A DNA stretch of 64,000 nt from Chromobacterium violaceum ATCC 12472 (GCF_000007705.1 NC_005085.1:2489752-2553751); one strand, 5' to 3'; positions 20,906 through 30,005 are shown, counted from the first letter of the stretch. Notes: generated by a model not told the origin, from the sequence alone. Numbers and translations: made by a program.

Positions 20906-21267
20906 CCGATGAAGGGCCGCCAGGAGTATGTCGGCCAATGCTCCGCTCTGGCTTCCGCTTGCATGGTCGCGTTGACCGCGACGGTGCCTGTCGTGTCCAC
21001 CTGGATTTCGGCAAGTGCTGTCGCCTGGCTGATCTGTGCCAGCTGCATCTTGTTTCTATCGATTTCCTGCTGCAGTTGAAAAGCCAGCGTCGGGTTGTTG
21101 CGAACCGCATTGAGCGCATCCCCGCCGGTGCGCGTACCCGTCAGTTGCTGGGCGATGTCTACGACTTTCTGGGCGGCGTCGCTCGCTTTGCTGTCGCCGC
21201 TAATCCATTTGATGATGTCGGGAGCGAACGTGGCCAGCCCCATCGCGATAGAAATCGGATCCATCAC
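20848..21267 (-). pseudogene. Phage holin of the 3TM family, C-terminus replaced by IS5 sequence
   Basis: The frame starts MMDPISIAMGLATFAPDIIK and continues through AAQKVVDIAQQLTG, an alpha-helical stretch and EHWPTYSWRPFIG. The last motif is typical of the WRPFIGW segment that starts the membrane half of 3TM holins of phages and gene-transfer agents. Right after it the reading frame enters insertion-sequence DNA (about 20905 downward), so the remaining membrane helices are lost. Holins permeabilise the inner membrane in phage lysis; this one cannot. The start is a GTG at 21267 or an ATG at 21264. Confidence 0.75.
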
Positions 21268-21512
21268 ATCGCTCCCCTGAGCATATTGTCCGAGATGCGG
21301 ACCGCCCAGCCGCGGCCGAACGTCGGCCAGTTATGCAACGTGGTCATATAGGCCAGGAAGCGCAGCACGGTGCGTGCGAGGTGAATGGCGTTGGCGGCCT
21401 GGACGGTGGCGGAGGGGATATGGCCGTCGGGCGTCACACAGACGGCGTTCTGCCGCCACTTGGCAGGGGAGCCGCCGTTATAGGCCGCGCGACCCGGCGC
21501 TGTCCGCCTCAT
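21264..21512 (-). CDS. Phage-type hypothetical protein upstream of holin, possibly truncated
   Basis: An 82-residue frame from an ATG at 21512 (MRRTAPGRAAYNGGSPAKW, then AVCVTPDGHIPSATVQAANA, LARTVLRFLAYMTTLHNW) that ends within the start region of the holin frame (ATGTGATG), so the two were probably coupled. I do not recognise the family. Its place next to a holin suggests a prophage lysis or late gene. The true start is uncertain; the open frame extends up to 21743 but the extra sequence does not look protein-like. Confidence 0.45.
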   Translation of the reverse strand: MRRTAPGRAAYNGGSPAKWRQNAVCVTPDGHIPSATVQAANAIHLARTVLRFLAYMTTLHNWPTFGRGWAVRISDNMLRGAM

Positions 21513-21873
21513 GATCAGCGGGCTGGGCCGCACCCGGGCGCAGGCGCTCATAGCGGTGAATGCGGGACAGCGCGATGGCACGACGCCTTGAAGTGAAAAG
21601 GACGGAAATGGCGGAAGCGCGTCTTCCGCATCCTCTTCTGCATGCACAGAAGCTTGTTGCATCGGCGACTTGAGCCGGCTGCGCGAGAGCCGATGCCGAA
21701 ATCCAGTCTTTACGACCATTAGCCACGAGGCGCGTCCTTTCATCTTTATTTTGACGGTGAATGGCGGAGATCGCAGAAAATGAGGAGAGATAGTGCTCTG
21801 AAAGAAGCGCCAGGGAGAGAAGCCAACAAGAGGAGATTGAAAAGCCCAGATGGTGCATCTGGGCTTTTGACTT
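21513..21873. other. Spacer between prophage remnant and tRNA-Ser
   Basis: No gene is supported here. Next to the tRNA lies its terminator (21841-21867). A 9-bp copy of the tRNA 3' end sequence (TGGCGGAAG) occurs at about 21606, too short to call an attachment site. Confidence 0.4.
21841..21867 (-). terminator. Intrinsic terminator of tRNA-Ser
   Basis: A perfect 12-bp stem AAAGCCCAGATG/CATCTGGGCTTT with a 3-nt loop lies 6 nt past the tRNA 3' end. The tail on the minus strand is TTTTCAATC. Confidence 0.85.
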
Positions 21874-21961
21874 TGGCGGAAGAGGTGGGATTCGAACCCA
21901 CGGATAGTTGCCCATCGCTGGTTTTCAAGACCAGTGCCTTAAACCGCTCGGCCACTCTTCC
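21874..21961 (-). tRNA. tRNA-Ser (anticodon UGA)
   Basis: An 88-nt gene including the encoded CCA. On the minus strand the acceptor stem GGAAGAG pairs with CTCTTCC, the anticodon stem is CTGGT/ACCAG around loop CTTGAAA (anticodon TGA), there is a long variable arm as expected for a class II tRNA, and a normal GGTTCGAATCC T arm. Its 3' end faces the prophage and insertion-element debris on the left, which is the usual side for integrative elements that target tRNA genes. Confidence 0.97.
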
Positions 21962-22007
21962 ATATTCGATAAGAGCCAGCGATTCTAACGGGAATCGCCG
22001 CGCTTGG

Positions 22008-23678
22008 CTAGAGGGCGGCGGCGTTGGAGGCCAGCATTTCCGCCGCGTGTTCGCGCGTGGTCTGGGTGAGTTCGACGCCGCCCAGCATGCGGGCGATTTC
22101 CAGCACCCGCTGTTCGGCGTCCAGCGGCGCGATGCTGCTGAGCACCTGGCCCTTGTGTTCCCGCTTGCTGACTTGCCAATGGTGTTTGCCGCATGACGCC
22201 ACCTGGGGCAGGTGGGTGATGCACAGCACCTGGTAGCGCTGGCCCAGGTCGCGCAGCATGTGGCCTATCACCTCGGCCACGCGGCCGCCTATGCCTACGT
22301 CCACTTCGTCGAAGATCAGCGTGGGCACGCTGGCCACCTGGCTGATCACCACCTGCATGGCCAGGCTGATGCGGGACAGCTCGCCGCCGGAGGCCACCTT
22401 GGCCAGCGGGCGCAGGCTGGTGCCGGCGTTGGCGGCCACCAGGTATTCGATCGACTCCATGCCGTGCGCGCCAGGTTCGGCCAGCGCGGACAGCTCGATG
22501 GCGAAGCGGGCGCCGCCCATCGCCAGGCGGCCCATTTCGCCGGAGATGCGCTCGGACAGCTCGCTGGCGGCCTGGCGGCGCTTGCCGGACAGGGCTTCCG
22601 CCAGCGCGCGGTAGCGGGCGAGGCTGGCGGCCTCCGCCACGCTCAGCGCTTCCACGTCCACGCTGGCCTCCAGCGCGGCCAGCTGCTGCTGCCAGTCGGC
22701 CAGCTTGTCGGCCAGGTCGGCCGGCTGCACGCGGTATTTGCGCGCCGTGCTCATCAGGAGATCCAGCCTGCGCTCCATTTCCACCAGCTGGTTCGCGTCC
22801 TGGTCGATGTCGCTGGCGTAGTCGCGCAGGCTGTACACCACCTCGCGCAATTCGGCGTCCACCGAGTCCAGCAGCGACAGGGTGTCGGACAGGCGCGGAT
22901 CCAGGTTGGAAAGCTTGGACAGGCGGCTTTGCACGTGGGCGAGCTGGGACAGGCAGCTGTCGTCGTTCTCGGACAGCACATCCACCGCCTGCTGCGCGCT
23001 CTGCACCAGTTCGGCGGAGTTGGCCAGCCGGGTGTGGCTCTGGCTCAGCGTGGTCCATTCATCGGGCAGCAGATTGAGTTCGGTCAATTCGCCGATCTGC
23101 CAGGTGAGCCGTTCGCGCTCCACTTCGGATTCGCGCGACATCCGCTCGGCGTCCTGCCGCGCCTGGCGCGCGGCCTGCCATTCCTGCCAGGCCTTGTGGG
23201 TGTCGCGCGCCAGCGTGGCGGAGCCGGCGTAGGCGTCCAGCAGCTGGCGCTGGGTTTCGCTCTTCATCAGCGACTGGTGCGCGTGCTGGCCATGGATGTC
23301 CACCAGGAATTCCCCCAACTGCTTGAGCTGGGCCAAGGTGGCGGCCTGGCCGTTGACGAAGCTCTTGGAGCGTCCGCCGCGGTCTATCAGCCGGCGCAGC
23401 AGCAGCACGCCTTCGTCGCCGGACAACTCGTTCTCATCCAGCCAGGCGTCCACTTCCGGCCGGTTCTCGGTGGAGAACTCCGCGGTGATCTCGGCGCGCT
23501 CAGCGCCTTCGCGCACCTGAGTGCCGTCGGCGCGATCGCCCAACAGCAAGCCCAGCGCGTCCAGCATGATGGACTTGCCGGCGCCGGTCTCGCCGGTGAG
23601 CACGGTGAAGCCGCCGGAAAAGTCCAGCGCGATGCTGTCGACGATGACGAAATCTTTGACGGTCAGCGAGAGAAGCAT
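22008..23678 (-). CDS. recN: DNA repair protein RecN
   Basis: A 556-residue SMC-like ATPase for double-strand break repair. It opens MLLSLTVKDFVIVDSIALDF and has Walker A GETGAGKS at residues 29-36, a long central coiled-coil region (about 150-370), the signature SGGELSRISLAMQ and Walker B LIFDEVDVGIGG near residue 470, followed by a conserved H-loop region (CITHLPQVAS). Its length is normal for RecN. It lies 19 nt downstream of nadK, a common arrangement in Proteobacteria, and is the last protein gene before tRNA-Ser. Confidence 0.96.
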   Translation of the reverse strand: MLLSLTVKDFVIVDSIALDFSGGFTVLTGETGAGKSIMLDALGLLLGDRADGTQVREGAERAEITAEFSTENRPEVDAWLDENELSGDEGVLLLRRLIDRGGRSKSFVNGQAATLAQLKQLGEFLVDIHGQHAHQSLMKSETQRQLLDAYAGSATLARDTHKAWQEWQAARQARQDAERMSRESEVERERLTWQIGELTELNLLPDEWTTLSQSHTRLANSAELVQSAQQAVDVLSENDDSCLSQLAHVQSRLSKLSNLDPRLSDTLSLLDSVDAELREVVYSLRDYASDIDQDANQLVEMERRLDLLMSTARKYRVQPADLADKLADWQQQLAALEASVDVEALSVAEAASLARYRALAEALSGKRRQAASELSERISGEMGRLAMGGARFAIELSALAEPGAHGMESIEYLVAANAGTSLRPLAKVASGGELSRISLAMQVVISQVASVPTLIFDEVDVGIGGRVAEVIGHMLRDLGQRYQVLCITHLPQVASCGKHHWQVSKREHKGQVLSSIAPLDAEQRVLEIARMLGGVELTQTTREHAAEMLASNAAAL

Positions 23679-23697
23679 GGTGTGTGGTCTGTTCCGG

Positions 23698-24573
23698 TTA
23701 GATCAGGCGCTCGCCCCAGTGCAGCTTGTGGCGCAGCATGTCGTAGTAGTTGTAGCCCTCGGGGTGCAGGATGCGCAGCGGGTTGCGGTAGCGGCGGATC
23801 AGCACCCGGTCCATTTCCATCAGGTCGCAGTGCAGCTGGCCGTCGAAGTGCACGCGCGCGTCCAGCCCGCGGGTGAGCATGAATTCCACCTCGCAGGAGT
23901 CGTTGACGGCAATCGGCCGGTTGGACAGCGACTGCGGGCAGATCGGCACCAGCGCGATGGCCTGCAGCGTCGGGTGCAGGATGGGGCCGCCCGACGCCAG
24001 CGAGTAGGCGGTGGAGCCGGTGGGCGTGGACACGATCAGGCCATCCGAGCGCTGGCTGTAGACGAACTGGTTGTCTATGAAGACTTCGAACTCGATCATC
24101 GAGCCCACCGCGCCGCGGCTGAACACCACGTCGTTGAAGGCCAGCGCGCTGGCGACTTCGGCATCCTCGCGGACAACGGCCGCCTGCAGCAGGATGCGGT
24201 CTTCCGGCACGAATTTCCCGTGCAGGATGGCGTCCACGGAATCCAGCATCTCGTGCAGCGGGATGTCGGTCATGAAGCCCAGCCGGCCCTGGTTGATGCC
24301 GACCAGCGGCACGCGGTACGGGGCCAGCAGGCGGGCGATGGACAGCATGGTGCCGTCGCCGCCCAGCACGATGCAGAGGTCGGCCAGCTTGCCCATGTCG
24401 GTGCGGTCTATCAGCGGGTAACCGTTGGCCTCGTCGGGTGTGACGCTTTCCTTGTCGATCAGCACCGTGGCGCCGCCGGCGGCCAGGTGGTTGGCCAGCT
24501 GCATCAGCGCGGGGGTGATGCCGGGCTTGCTGTGGCGCGCCACCAGGCAGATGTGTTTGAACAATCTTTCCAT
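23698..24573 (-). CDS. nadK: NAD kinase
   Basis: A 291-residue NAD kinase, which makes NADP from NAD and ATP. The family motifs are seen: GGDGTMLS near residue 72, NQGRLGFMTDI, DGLIVSTPTGSTAYSLASGGP and PICPQSLSNRPI. It begins 9 nt after the stop of the response regulator and leads directly into recN, so the four genes kinase-regulator-nadK-recN could be read as one transcript. Confidence 0.96.
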   Translation of the reverse strand: MERLFKHICLVARHSKPGITPALMQLANHLAAGGATVLIDKESVTPDEANGYPLIDRTDMGKLADLCIVLGGDGTMLSIARLLAPYRVPLVGINQGRLGFMTDIPLHEMLDSVDAILHGKFVPEDRILLQAAVVREDAEVASALAFNDVVFSRGAVGSMIEFEVFIDNQFVYSQRSDGLIVSTPTGSTAYSLASGGPILHPTLQAIALVPICPQSLSNRPIAVNDSCEVEFMLTRGLDARVHFDGQLHCDLMEMDRVLIRRYRNPLRILHPEGYNYYDMLRHKLHWGERLI

Positions 24574-24582
24574 GCGGCGATT

Positions 24583-25257
24583 CTACTGGTTTGGCGGGAA
24601 TTCGTTGAGCAAAATCTCTTCGTCTATCCGCTGTTTCTTGCCGGTGGCTTCCAGCGCTTTCAGGTAGAAACGGACCAGATCGGCCAGCGAGTCCACGCCC
24701 AGCTTGCTGAACAGGTTGGCGCGGTGCACTTCGATGGTGCGAGGCGACAGGTCCAGTTCGCGGGCGATCTCCTTGCTGGACAGGCCGTCGGCCACCAGCT
24801 CCAGCACCTCGCGTTCGCGGCCGCTGATGCGCGAGAGCTGGCTCATCACCTCCTGGGTTTCCTCTTCCTGCTGGTGCTGCTGGATACTGATGCGTATGCC
24901 GCGGCGCAGGCTGGCGATCAGCCGGTTCTGGTCTATCGGCTTGGTCAGGAAATCGATGGCGCCGGTCTGGAACGCGCGGCGGCATTGCTCGATGTCGCCA
25001 TGGCCGGTGATGAAGACGATGGGGATGCTGATGTTCCGCTCCATCAGTTGTTCCTGCAGCGCGAGGCCGGTGATCTGCGGCATGCGGATGTCCAGCACCA
25101 GGCAGCAGATCTGGTTGCCCTGGTAGCCGTCCAGGAACTCCATCGCATTGGGGAAGGTGACGGTTTTCATGCCCTGGGCCGTGATCAGCATGGCCAGGGA
25201 GTCCAGTACGGCCGGATCATCGTCGACGATGAAGACGGTAGGGGTCGTGTTTTGCAT
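24583..25257 (-). CDS. Two-component response regulator, FixJ/NarL-LuxR type
   Basis: A 224-residue regulator. The receiver domain (about 6-120) has the acidic pocket VDDD, the phosphorylated Asp56 in CLVLDIRMPQ, Thr in FITGHG and Lys in FLTKPID. The output domain (about 145-205) is a LuxR-type helix-turn-helix: SGREREVLELVADGLSSKEI. The start ATG at 25257 overlaps the kinase stop by one base (TGATG). The pair is FixLJ/TtrSR-like and probably activates transcription; target genes are not evident here. Confidence 0.92.
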   Translation of the reverse strand: MQNTTPTVFIVDDDPAVLDSLAMLITAQGMKTVTFPNAMEFLDGYQGNQICCLVLDIRMPQITGLALQEQLMERNISIPIVFITGHGDIEQCRRAFQTGAIDFLTKPIDQNRLIASLRRGIRISIQQHQQEEETQEVMSQLSRISGREREVLELVADGLSSKEIARELDLSPRTIEVHRANLFSKLGVDSLADLVRFYLKALEATGKKQRIDEEILLNEFPPNQ

Positions 25258-27545
25258 CAGGCTTCCACTCCGGATGGTACGGCCATGTCGCGCGGGGCGC
25301 ATGGCAGGTCAATGATGAACTCCGCTCCCGAGCCGGGCTTGTTGCCGGCTATCAGCTTGCCGCCGAAGGCCTCGACCGCCGTCTGGCAGATGGCCAGGCC
25401 CAGCCCCATGCCGTTGGGCTTGGTGCTGAAGAAGGGGTCGAAAATCCGGTCCAGCTTGTCCGGGGGGATGCCGCAGCCGTTGTCGCTGATGATGAGCTGC
25501 ACGCGCTCGCCCTGGCGGCGCGTGGTAATGCTCAGGCGTCCCCAGGGACGGGTTGGCTCCATGGCTTCCACCGCGTTGCGCGCCAGGTTCAGCACCACCT
25601 GTTCCAACTGGATAGTGTCAGCGTATACCAACGGCAACTCGGGTGCGAAGTTTTGCTCGATATGGATGTCGTGATCATGCAATTCGTAATCCAGCAGCGA
25701 CAATGCGTTGTGCACAGCCTGATTCAACTGTACCGGCGCCAGTTGCTGGTTCTTCTGGGTGACGAACTCCCGCAGGCGGTGGATGATGCGGCCGGCGCGG
25801 TCGGCCTGGCTGACCGACGAGGTCAGCGCCCGGCGCAGCATCGCCATGTCCAGCTCGTCGTCTTCCAGCAGGCTGAGGCCGGCCTGGCAGTAGCTCATGA
25901 TGGCCGACAGCGGCTGATTGATTTCGTGGGCGATGCCGGAGGCCATCTCCCCCATGGTGTTGATGCGGGTGACGCGCGCCAGCTCCAGTTCGTGTTGCCG
26001 CAGTCGGCTTTCGCTGGCCTCCAGCGCCGCCAGCATGCGGCGGCGGATGGGCGCAGTGTCGCGGAAGGTCAGCACGCTGCCGATCAGTTGGCCGTTGCGT
26101 CCGAGCAACGGCGCCACGGCGCCTTCCACCAGCAGTTTCTCTCCATTGTGCCGCTTCAGGTAGCAATTTTGCGCCAGATGAACCACTTGTTGGGTGGCGA
26201 TGGCTTGTTCGATCGGGTCTTGCACGGGCTGGCGCGAAAATTCGTAGTGCAGCGGCGCCACCTGTTTCAGCCGACGCTGCAGCAGTTGCGCGGCGGGCAG
26301 CCCCAATAAGGCTTCCGCCGCCGGATTCAGGTATTGGATCACCTGTTCGGTGTCTATGCTGACCACCGCATCGCTGATGCCGCGCAGGGCCACGCTGGCG
26401 TATTCGCGTTCGCGGAAGATGTCGTCCTGGATCTGTTCCCGGGCCTGACGGTTGTATTCCAGCAAGGACAGCACCACCCACAGCAGATAGGCGGGCAGCA
26501 GCGCGATCAGCAGGCACAGGGCCGCTTCCGCGGCGGTGGTGCGCTCCAGCCGTAGCTGGCGGCTGAGCAACAGGTCGTAGGGCAGGGCGGGTAGGTTGAG
26601 GCTGGCGCGGTAGCTGAGTTGCGGCAGCAGCCAGTCCAGCCTCGATGCGGCGGGGTCAGGCTTCTGGCGTTGCAGCTGGATGATGCCGGGGTCGCTGGTG
26701 TTGTCGCGGCGCAGCAGCTGCAGCGTATAGCGGCCCTCCAGCGAGGGTGGCAGAGCCAGCAGCGGCTTCAGGCACAGTACCTGCATCACCACGCCGGCCG
26801 CCTGTTCGATGCGCACCATCGGGACCGGCGAGGGCGGAGCGATGCGGTAGACCGTCTGGAACAGCGCCAGCCCCCATTCCCCGTTGCGCAGCAGCAGGGT
26901 GGGCGAGGAGGCCTGCAAATGCCCCAGCGCGCGATTGACGGATGTGGACAGCACCGAGTCGTCCAGCAGGTCGAGGCCCATTTCGCGCCAGTCCGGCGAG
27001 GCCAGGCCGGGCTCGGCCATGCTCAGCGGCAGGTAGCGCGAACGCTGCGGCGCCATCCGCCAGGCGGCCGGATCGCGCCAGGTGTTGAGTTGATTGTGCA
27101 GGTAGTCGCGGATGGCGTAGGGCTGGCCTAGCCGGATCGCCTGCTCGCGCTCGAAGCGAGTTCTCTCAGCCTGCTCCACCAGCGGCTGGTAGCCGATGAA
27201 GTAGAGTTGAGGCTGGGTCTGGGTAGCGGTTTGCACCAGTTCGCGTATGCGGGCCCGTCCGGCGGGATGGCCGTTGGACGCGATGTCGCCCACTTCGTCC
27301 TGCAGCAGTTCGCTGCTGCGCAAGCGGCTGTTGGCGTTCTGCAGCATTAGTTCGACCGTTTGGCGGAATTCATGGCGTTGTTGCCGGATGTCCAGCAGCA
27401 GCGCATGGGCGATCAGCAGACTGAAGGCGAGCAGCAGGCAGAGCGCGCTTAATCCCTTGCTGCGGGCGGATGCGTGGCGCAGCAGATGCAGGTGGGTGCG
27501 CAGGGCGTTGAACGGGGAGGGGCGGGGCACTTCGACATCGGACAT
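25257..27545 (-). CDS. PAS-containing sensor histidine kinase (FixL/DctB-like)
   Basis: A 762-residue membrane sensor. A first membrane helix at about 32-52 and a second at about 338-360 enclose a periplasmic region of nearly 290 residues of no recognised family. A PAS domain (about 375-490, VVSIDTEQVIQYLNPAAEALLG) follows. The dimerisation domain has the phosphorylated His near residue 540 in GIAHEINQPLSAIMSYCQAG, and the ATPase domain has NLARNAVEAM, DNGCGIPPDKL and GMGLGLAICQ. It is coupled to its regulator. The large external domain suggests detection of an extracellular ligand. Confidence 0.92.
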   Translation of the reverse strand: MSDVEVPRPSPFNALRTHLHLLRHASARSKGLSALCLLLAFSLLIAHALLLDIRQQRHEFRQTVELMLQNANSRLRSSELLQDEVGDIASNGHPAGRARIRELVQTATQTQPQLYFIGYQPLVEQAERTRFEREQAIRLGQPYAIRDYLHNQLNTWRDPAAWRMAPQRSRYLPLSMAEPGLASPDWREMGLDLLDDSVLSTSVNRALGHLQASSPTLLLRNGEWGLALFQTVYRIAPPSPVPMVRIEQAAGVVMQVLCLKPLLALPPSLEGRYTLQLLRRDNTSDPGIIQLQRQKPDPAASRLDWLLPQLSYRASLNLPALPYDLLLSRQLRLERTTAAEAALCLLIALLPAYLLWVVLSLLEYNRQAREQIQDDIFREREYASVALRGISDAVVSIDTEQVIQYLNPAAEALLGLPAAQLLQRRLKQVAPLHYEFSRQPVQDPIEQAIATQQVVHLAQNCYLKRHNGEKLLVEGAVAPLLGRNGQLIGSVLTFRDTAPIRRRMLAALEASESRLRQHELELARVTRINTMGEMASGIAHEINQPLSAIMSYCQAGLSLLEDDELDMAMLRRALTSSVSQADRAGRIIHRLREFVTQKNQQLAPVQLNQAVHNALSLLDYELHDHDIHIEQNFAPELPLVYADTIQLEQVVLNLARNAVEAMEPTRPWGRLSITTRRQGERVQLIISDNGCGIPPDKLDRIFDPFFSTKPNGMGLGLAICQTAVEAFGGKLIAGNKPGSGAEFIIDLPCAPRDMAVPSGVEA

Positions 27546-27628
27546 GCTTCGGACTTTGGTGGGTGCAAGGTTGGAACGCGTGCCGCGGGGCGCCGGCCAT
27601 TATACCGGCCGCGCCCCGGTTTTGCCCG

Positions 27629-28159
27629 TTAGTTTTGCAGCAGATGGGAGAATCGGCGGCGGATTTTTGCCAGCTTGGGCGAAATCACCAGCTGGCAGTA
27701 ATTCTGTTGCTGATTCTGCGCATAGTAGTTTTGATGGTAATCCTCGGCCGGGTGGAAGCGAGGCGCGGATTCGACCCGGGTGACGATGGGCGCGTCGAAT
27801 ATCTGTTCCGCGTCCAGTTGCGCGATGACGCGCCGCGCGCATTCGCGCTGGGTTTCATCCAGGTAGAAGATCGCCGACGCGTACTGGGTGCCGACATCGT
27901 GGCCCTGGCGGTTGAGCGTGGTGGGATCGTGCACGGCGAAGAACACCTGCAGCAGCGTGGCATAGTCGATCAAGGCGGGATCGTAGCTGATCTCTACCAC
28001 CTCCACGTGGCCGGAGTCCCCCGAGCATACCTGGCGGTAGTCGGGACTGTCGGTGTGGCCGCCGCAATAGCCGGAAACCACCCGCTCCACGCCTTTCAGC
28101 TGGGAGAAGGCTGCCTCGAGGCACCAGAAGCAGCCGCCGCCCAGAATCGCTTTTTCCAT
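27629..28159 (-). CDS. msrA: Peptide methionine sulfoxide reductase MsrA
   Basis: A 176-residue repair enzyme that reduces methionine-S-sulfoxide in proteins. The catalytic Cys10 lies in GGGCFWCLEA; other motifs are GYCGGH, YDP, HDPTTLNRQGHDVGTQYASA and FHPAEDYHQNYY. A late Cys (QNYCQLV) can act as resolving residue. It is the last gene in a minus-strand row with the deacetylase-like gene, DUF1653 and a GNAT gene. Confidence 0.96.
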   Translation of the reverse strand: MEKAILGGGCFWCLEAAFSQLKGVERVVSGYCGGHTDSPDYRQVCSGDSGHVEVVEISYDPALIDYATLLQVFFAVHDPTTLNRQGHDVGTQYASAIFYLDETQRECARRVIAQLDAEQIFDAPIVTRVESAPRFHPAEDYHQNYYAQNQQQNYCQLVISPKLAKIRRRFSHLLQN

Positions 28160-28286
28160 GATGACTCCTGTAATTCTTGGGTTGAGGGTTTGGCGCGGCC
28201 AGCGTCAGGCCTTGCCTTTCCGCCGCGCTCAGCTCGGACTCGCGGACCTGGTCCGGATGCGGGCGACGGCGCCCGCGCCCGCGAGC

Positions 28287-29195
28287 TTAATGATTGGTCG
28301 GGGACGAGCCGAAAATCTCACACGCCAGTCTGACCGTTTCGGTCTGTATTGTCACCGTATCCGTGATCGGCACCGAATAGCCGCCTGCCATGGTCACCGC
28401 CAGCGCGGCGTCGTAGCGGCGGCAGGCCTCCATCACCATTCGGTCCCGCTCGGCCAACCCCTGCTTGCTGAGGGCCAGGCGGCCCAGGCGGTCGCCGTGG
28501 TAGGGGTCGGCGCCGGCCAGGTAACACACCAGGTCGGGACGGGCGCGGGCGAACAGTTCCGGCAGCGCGCGCGCCAGCGCGTCGAGATAGGCGGCGTCTT
28601 CGGTGCCGTCGGGCAGGTCGATGTCCCAATCGCTGTCGACGCGGCGGAACGGGAAATTGCGCGCGCCGTGCATGGAAAAGGTAAAGATGCGAGGCTCGTC
28701 CGCGGCGATGGCGGCGGTGCCGTCGCCTTGGTGAACGTCCAGGTCCACTATCAGCACGCGCCGGACACGCGCTTCCGCCAGCAGCAGCATCGATGCGACG
28801 GCGATGTCATTGAACATGCAAAAGCCGCTGCCGCGTTCCCGGCCCGCGTGGTGGGTTCCGCCCGCGAGGTTCACGCCGCAACCTTCCAGCAGGGCCGATC
28901 GACTGGCGGCCACGGTGGCGCCCACCGAGCGGCGGCTGCGTTCGGCCAACTCCGGCGACCATGGCAGGCCGATCTCCCTCTGGGCGCGCGCGTCCAACGT
29001 GCCATTCAGCACGGCGTCGACGTAATCCGGATGGTGGGCGTGGATCAGCTCGCCGCGCGTCGCCGCCGGCGCGGTTTCCATGCGCTCGGCGGCGAAGGCC
29101 GACACCTGCTCGGCCAGCAGCCGGTATTTTTCCGCCGGGAAGCGGTGGCCGGCGGGCAGCGGCAGCGGAAACTGGTCGGTGCGATAGATGCGCAT
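28287..29195 (-). CDS. Histone-deacetylase-family (class II-like) hydrolase
   Basis: A 302-residue member of the HDAC/acetoin-utilisation superfamily, zinc hydrolases that in bacteria remove acyl groups from small amines or proteins. Motifs seen: FPAEKYRLL at the start, LAGGTHHAGRERGSGFCMFND with the His-His pair and tyrosine-pocket region, IVDLDVHQGDG with the zinc Asp/His, FSMHGARNFPF, and YLAGADPYHGDRLG. It is 9 nt downstream of a DUF1653 gene. The substrate is unknown. Confidence 0.9.
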   Translation of the reverse strand: MRIYRTDQFPLPLPAGHRFPAEKYRLLAEQVSAFAAERMETAPAATRGELIHAHHPDYVDAVLNGTLDARAQREIGLPWSPELAERSRRSVGATVAASRSALLEGCGVNLAGGTHHAGRERGSGFCMFNDIAVASMLLLAEARVRRVLIVDLDVHQGDGTAAIAADEPRIFTFSMHGARNFPFRRVDSDWDIDLPDGTEDAAYLDALARALPELFARARPDLVCYLAGADPYHGDRLGRLALSKQGLAERDRMVMEACRRYDAALAVTMAGGYSVPITDTVTIQTETVRLACEIFGSSPTNH

Positions 29196-29204
29196 CGCGC
29201 CCGC

Positions 29205-29420
29205 CTACAGCGCCTTCACCAGGGCAAAGCGCGGCACTTGCCGGCCTTCGTGCTCCACCGTTTCTGCGAACATGGCGGCGGGGCGCGCCCATAAGCCGTA
29301 GTCGCCGTACAGCGCCCGATACATCACCAACGGCTCATGGGTTTCCGAGTGAGCGGCAGTGCCGATAACCTGGTAAAGCTGGCGATTGCGAAAGTGCTGG
29401 TAAATTCCGGGCGTGGTCAT
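29205..29420 (-). CDS. DUF1653 family protein
   Basis: A 71-residue protein with the DUF1653 pattern: GIYQHFRNRQLYQVIGTAAHSET, then PLVMYRALYGDYGLWARP and FAETVEHEGRQVPRF. The ATG at 29420 has GGAGG about 10 nt upstream; the longer open frame before it is not needed. The biochemical role of the family is unknown. It is closely spaced with the deacetylase-like gene. Confidence 0.88.
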   Translation of the reverse strand: MTTPGIYQHFRNRQLYQVIGTAAHSETHEPLVMYRALYGDYGLWARPAAMFAETVEHEGRQVPRFALVKAL

Positions 29421-29482
29421 GGCGGGCTCCTCCGGCGATTGACGAGTGGGGGGGGCGAGCATGCCGCAGCGGGCGTGGAGCG

Positions 29483-29938
29483 TCAAGAATGGCGGCTGCT
29501 CCAGTAATAGACGCGAAAGTCGCGATCCATCGCGAAGCCCAGGCTTTCATACAGACGTTGCGCGTTCAGATTGTCGTGCGCGGTCTGCAGCATGATCTCG
29601 CCGCCGCCTTGATCGCGAGCATACTGCTGGCAACGCAGGATCAACATCTTGCCCACGCCCTCCTGGCGCGAGGCGGAGGCGACGTAAAGATCGTGCAGCA
29701 CCCAGCATGGCTGCAGCGACAATGAGGAAAAGCCGGTATACATCAGCGCGAAGCCGAGAGGCGTATCGCCGCGGCGGGCCAGGAAGGCGACGGCCTGGCG
29801 GCGGCGCAGTCTTTCGCTCAGGTATTCCCGGCAGGCCTCAGGTGGCTGGCTGACCCGGTAGAAGTCCAGGTAGGCGGTGAATAGCGGCAGCCAGTCCGCG
29901 ACCGACTCCGGGGTGGCGATGCTCAACTGTATGTCCAT
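29483..29938 (-). CDS. GNAT-family N-acetyltransferase
   Basis: A 151-residue acetyltransferase. The acetyl-CoA-binding region is seen in LHDLYVASASRQEGVGKMLI (V/LxxxxRxxGxG/A) followed by ILRCQQYARDQGGGEIML and NLNAQRLYESLGF. The substrate cannot be deduced. It starts the minus-strand row DUF1653-deacetylase-msrA and is divergent from dusC, with about 67 nt between the two starts. Confidence 0.88.
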   Translation of the reverse strand: MDIQLSIATPESVADWLPLFTAYLDFYRVSQPPEACREYLSERLRRRQAVAFLARRGDTPLGFALMYTGFSSLSLQPCWVLHDLYVASASRQEGVGKMLILRCQQYARDQGGGEIMLQTAHDNLNAQRLYESLGFAMDRDFRVYYWSSRHS

Positions 29939-30005
29939 CTACAATCTCCGTGATGGGAAGGGCGGCGCTGGGGTACAATAACGCCCTTTTTCAGCAGGTT
30001 AGACA

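Noticed and set aside
21606-21614. 9-bp repeat of the tRNA-Ser 3' end as an attachment site
   Set aside because: It is too short and only about 265 bp away, and no matching copy was seen at the left edge of the island.
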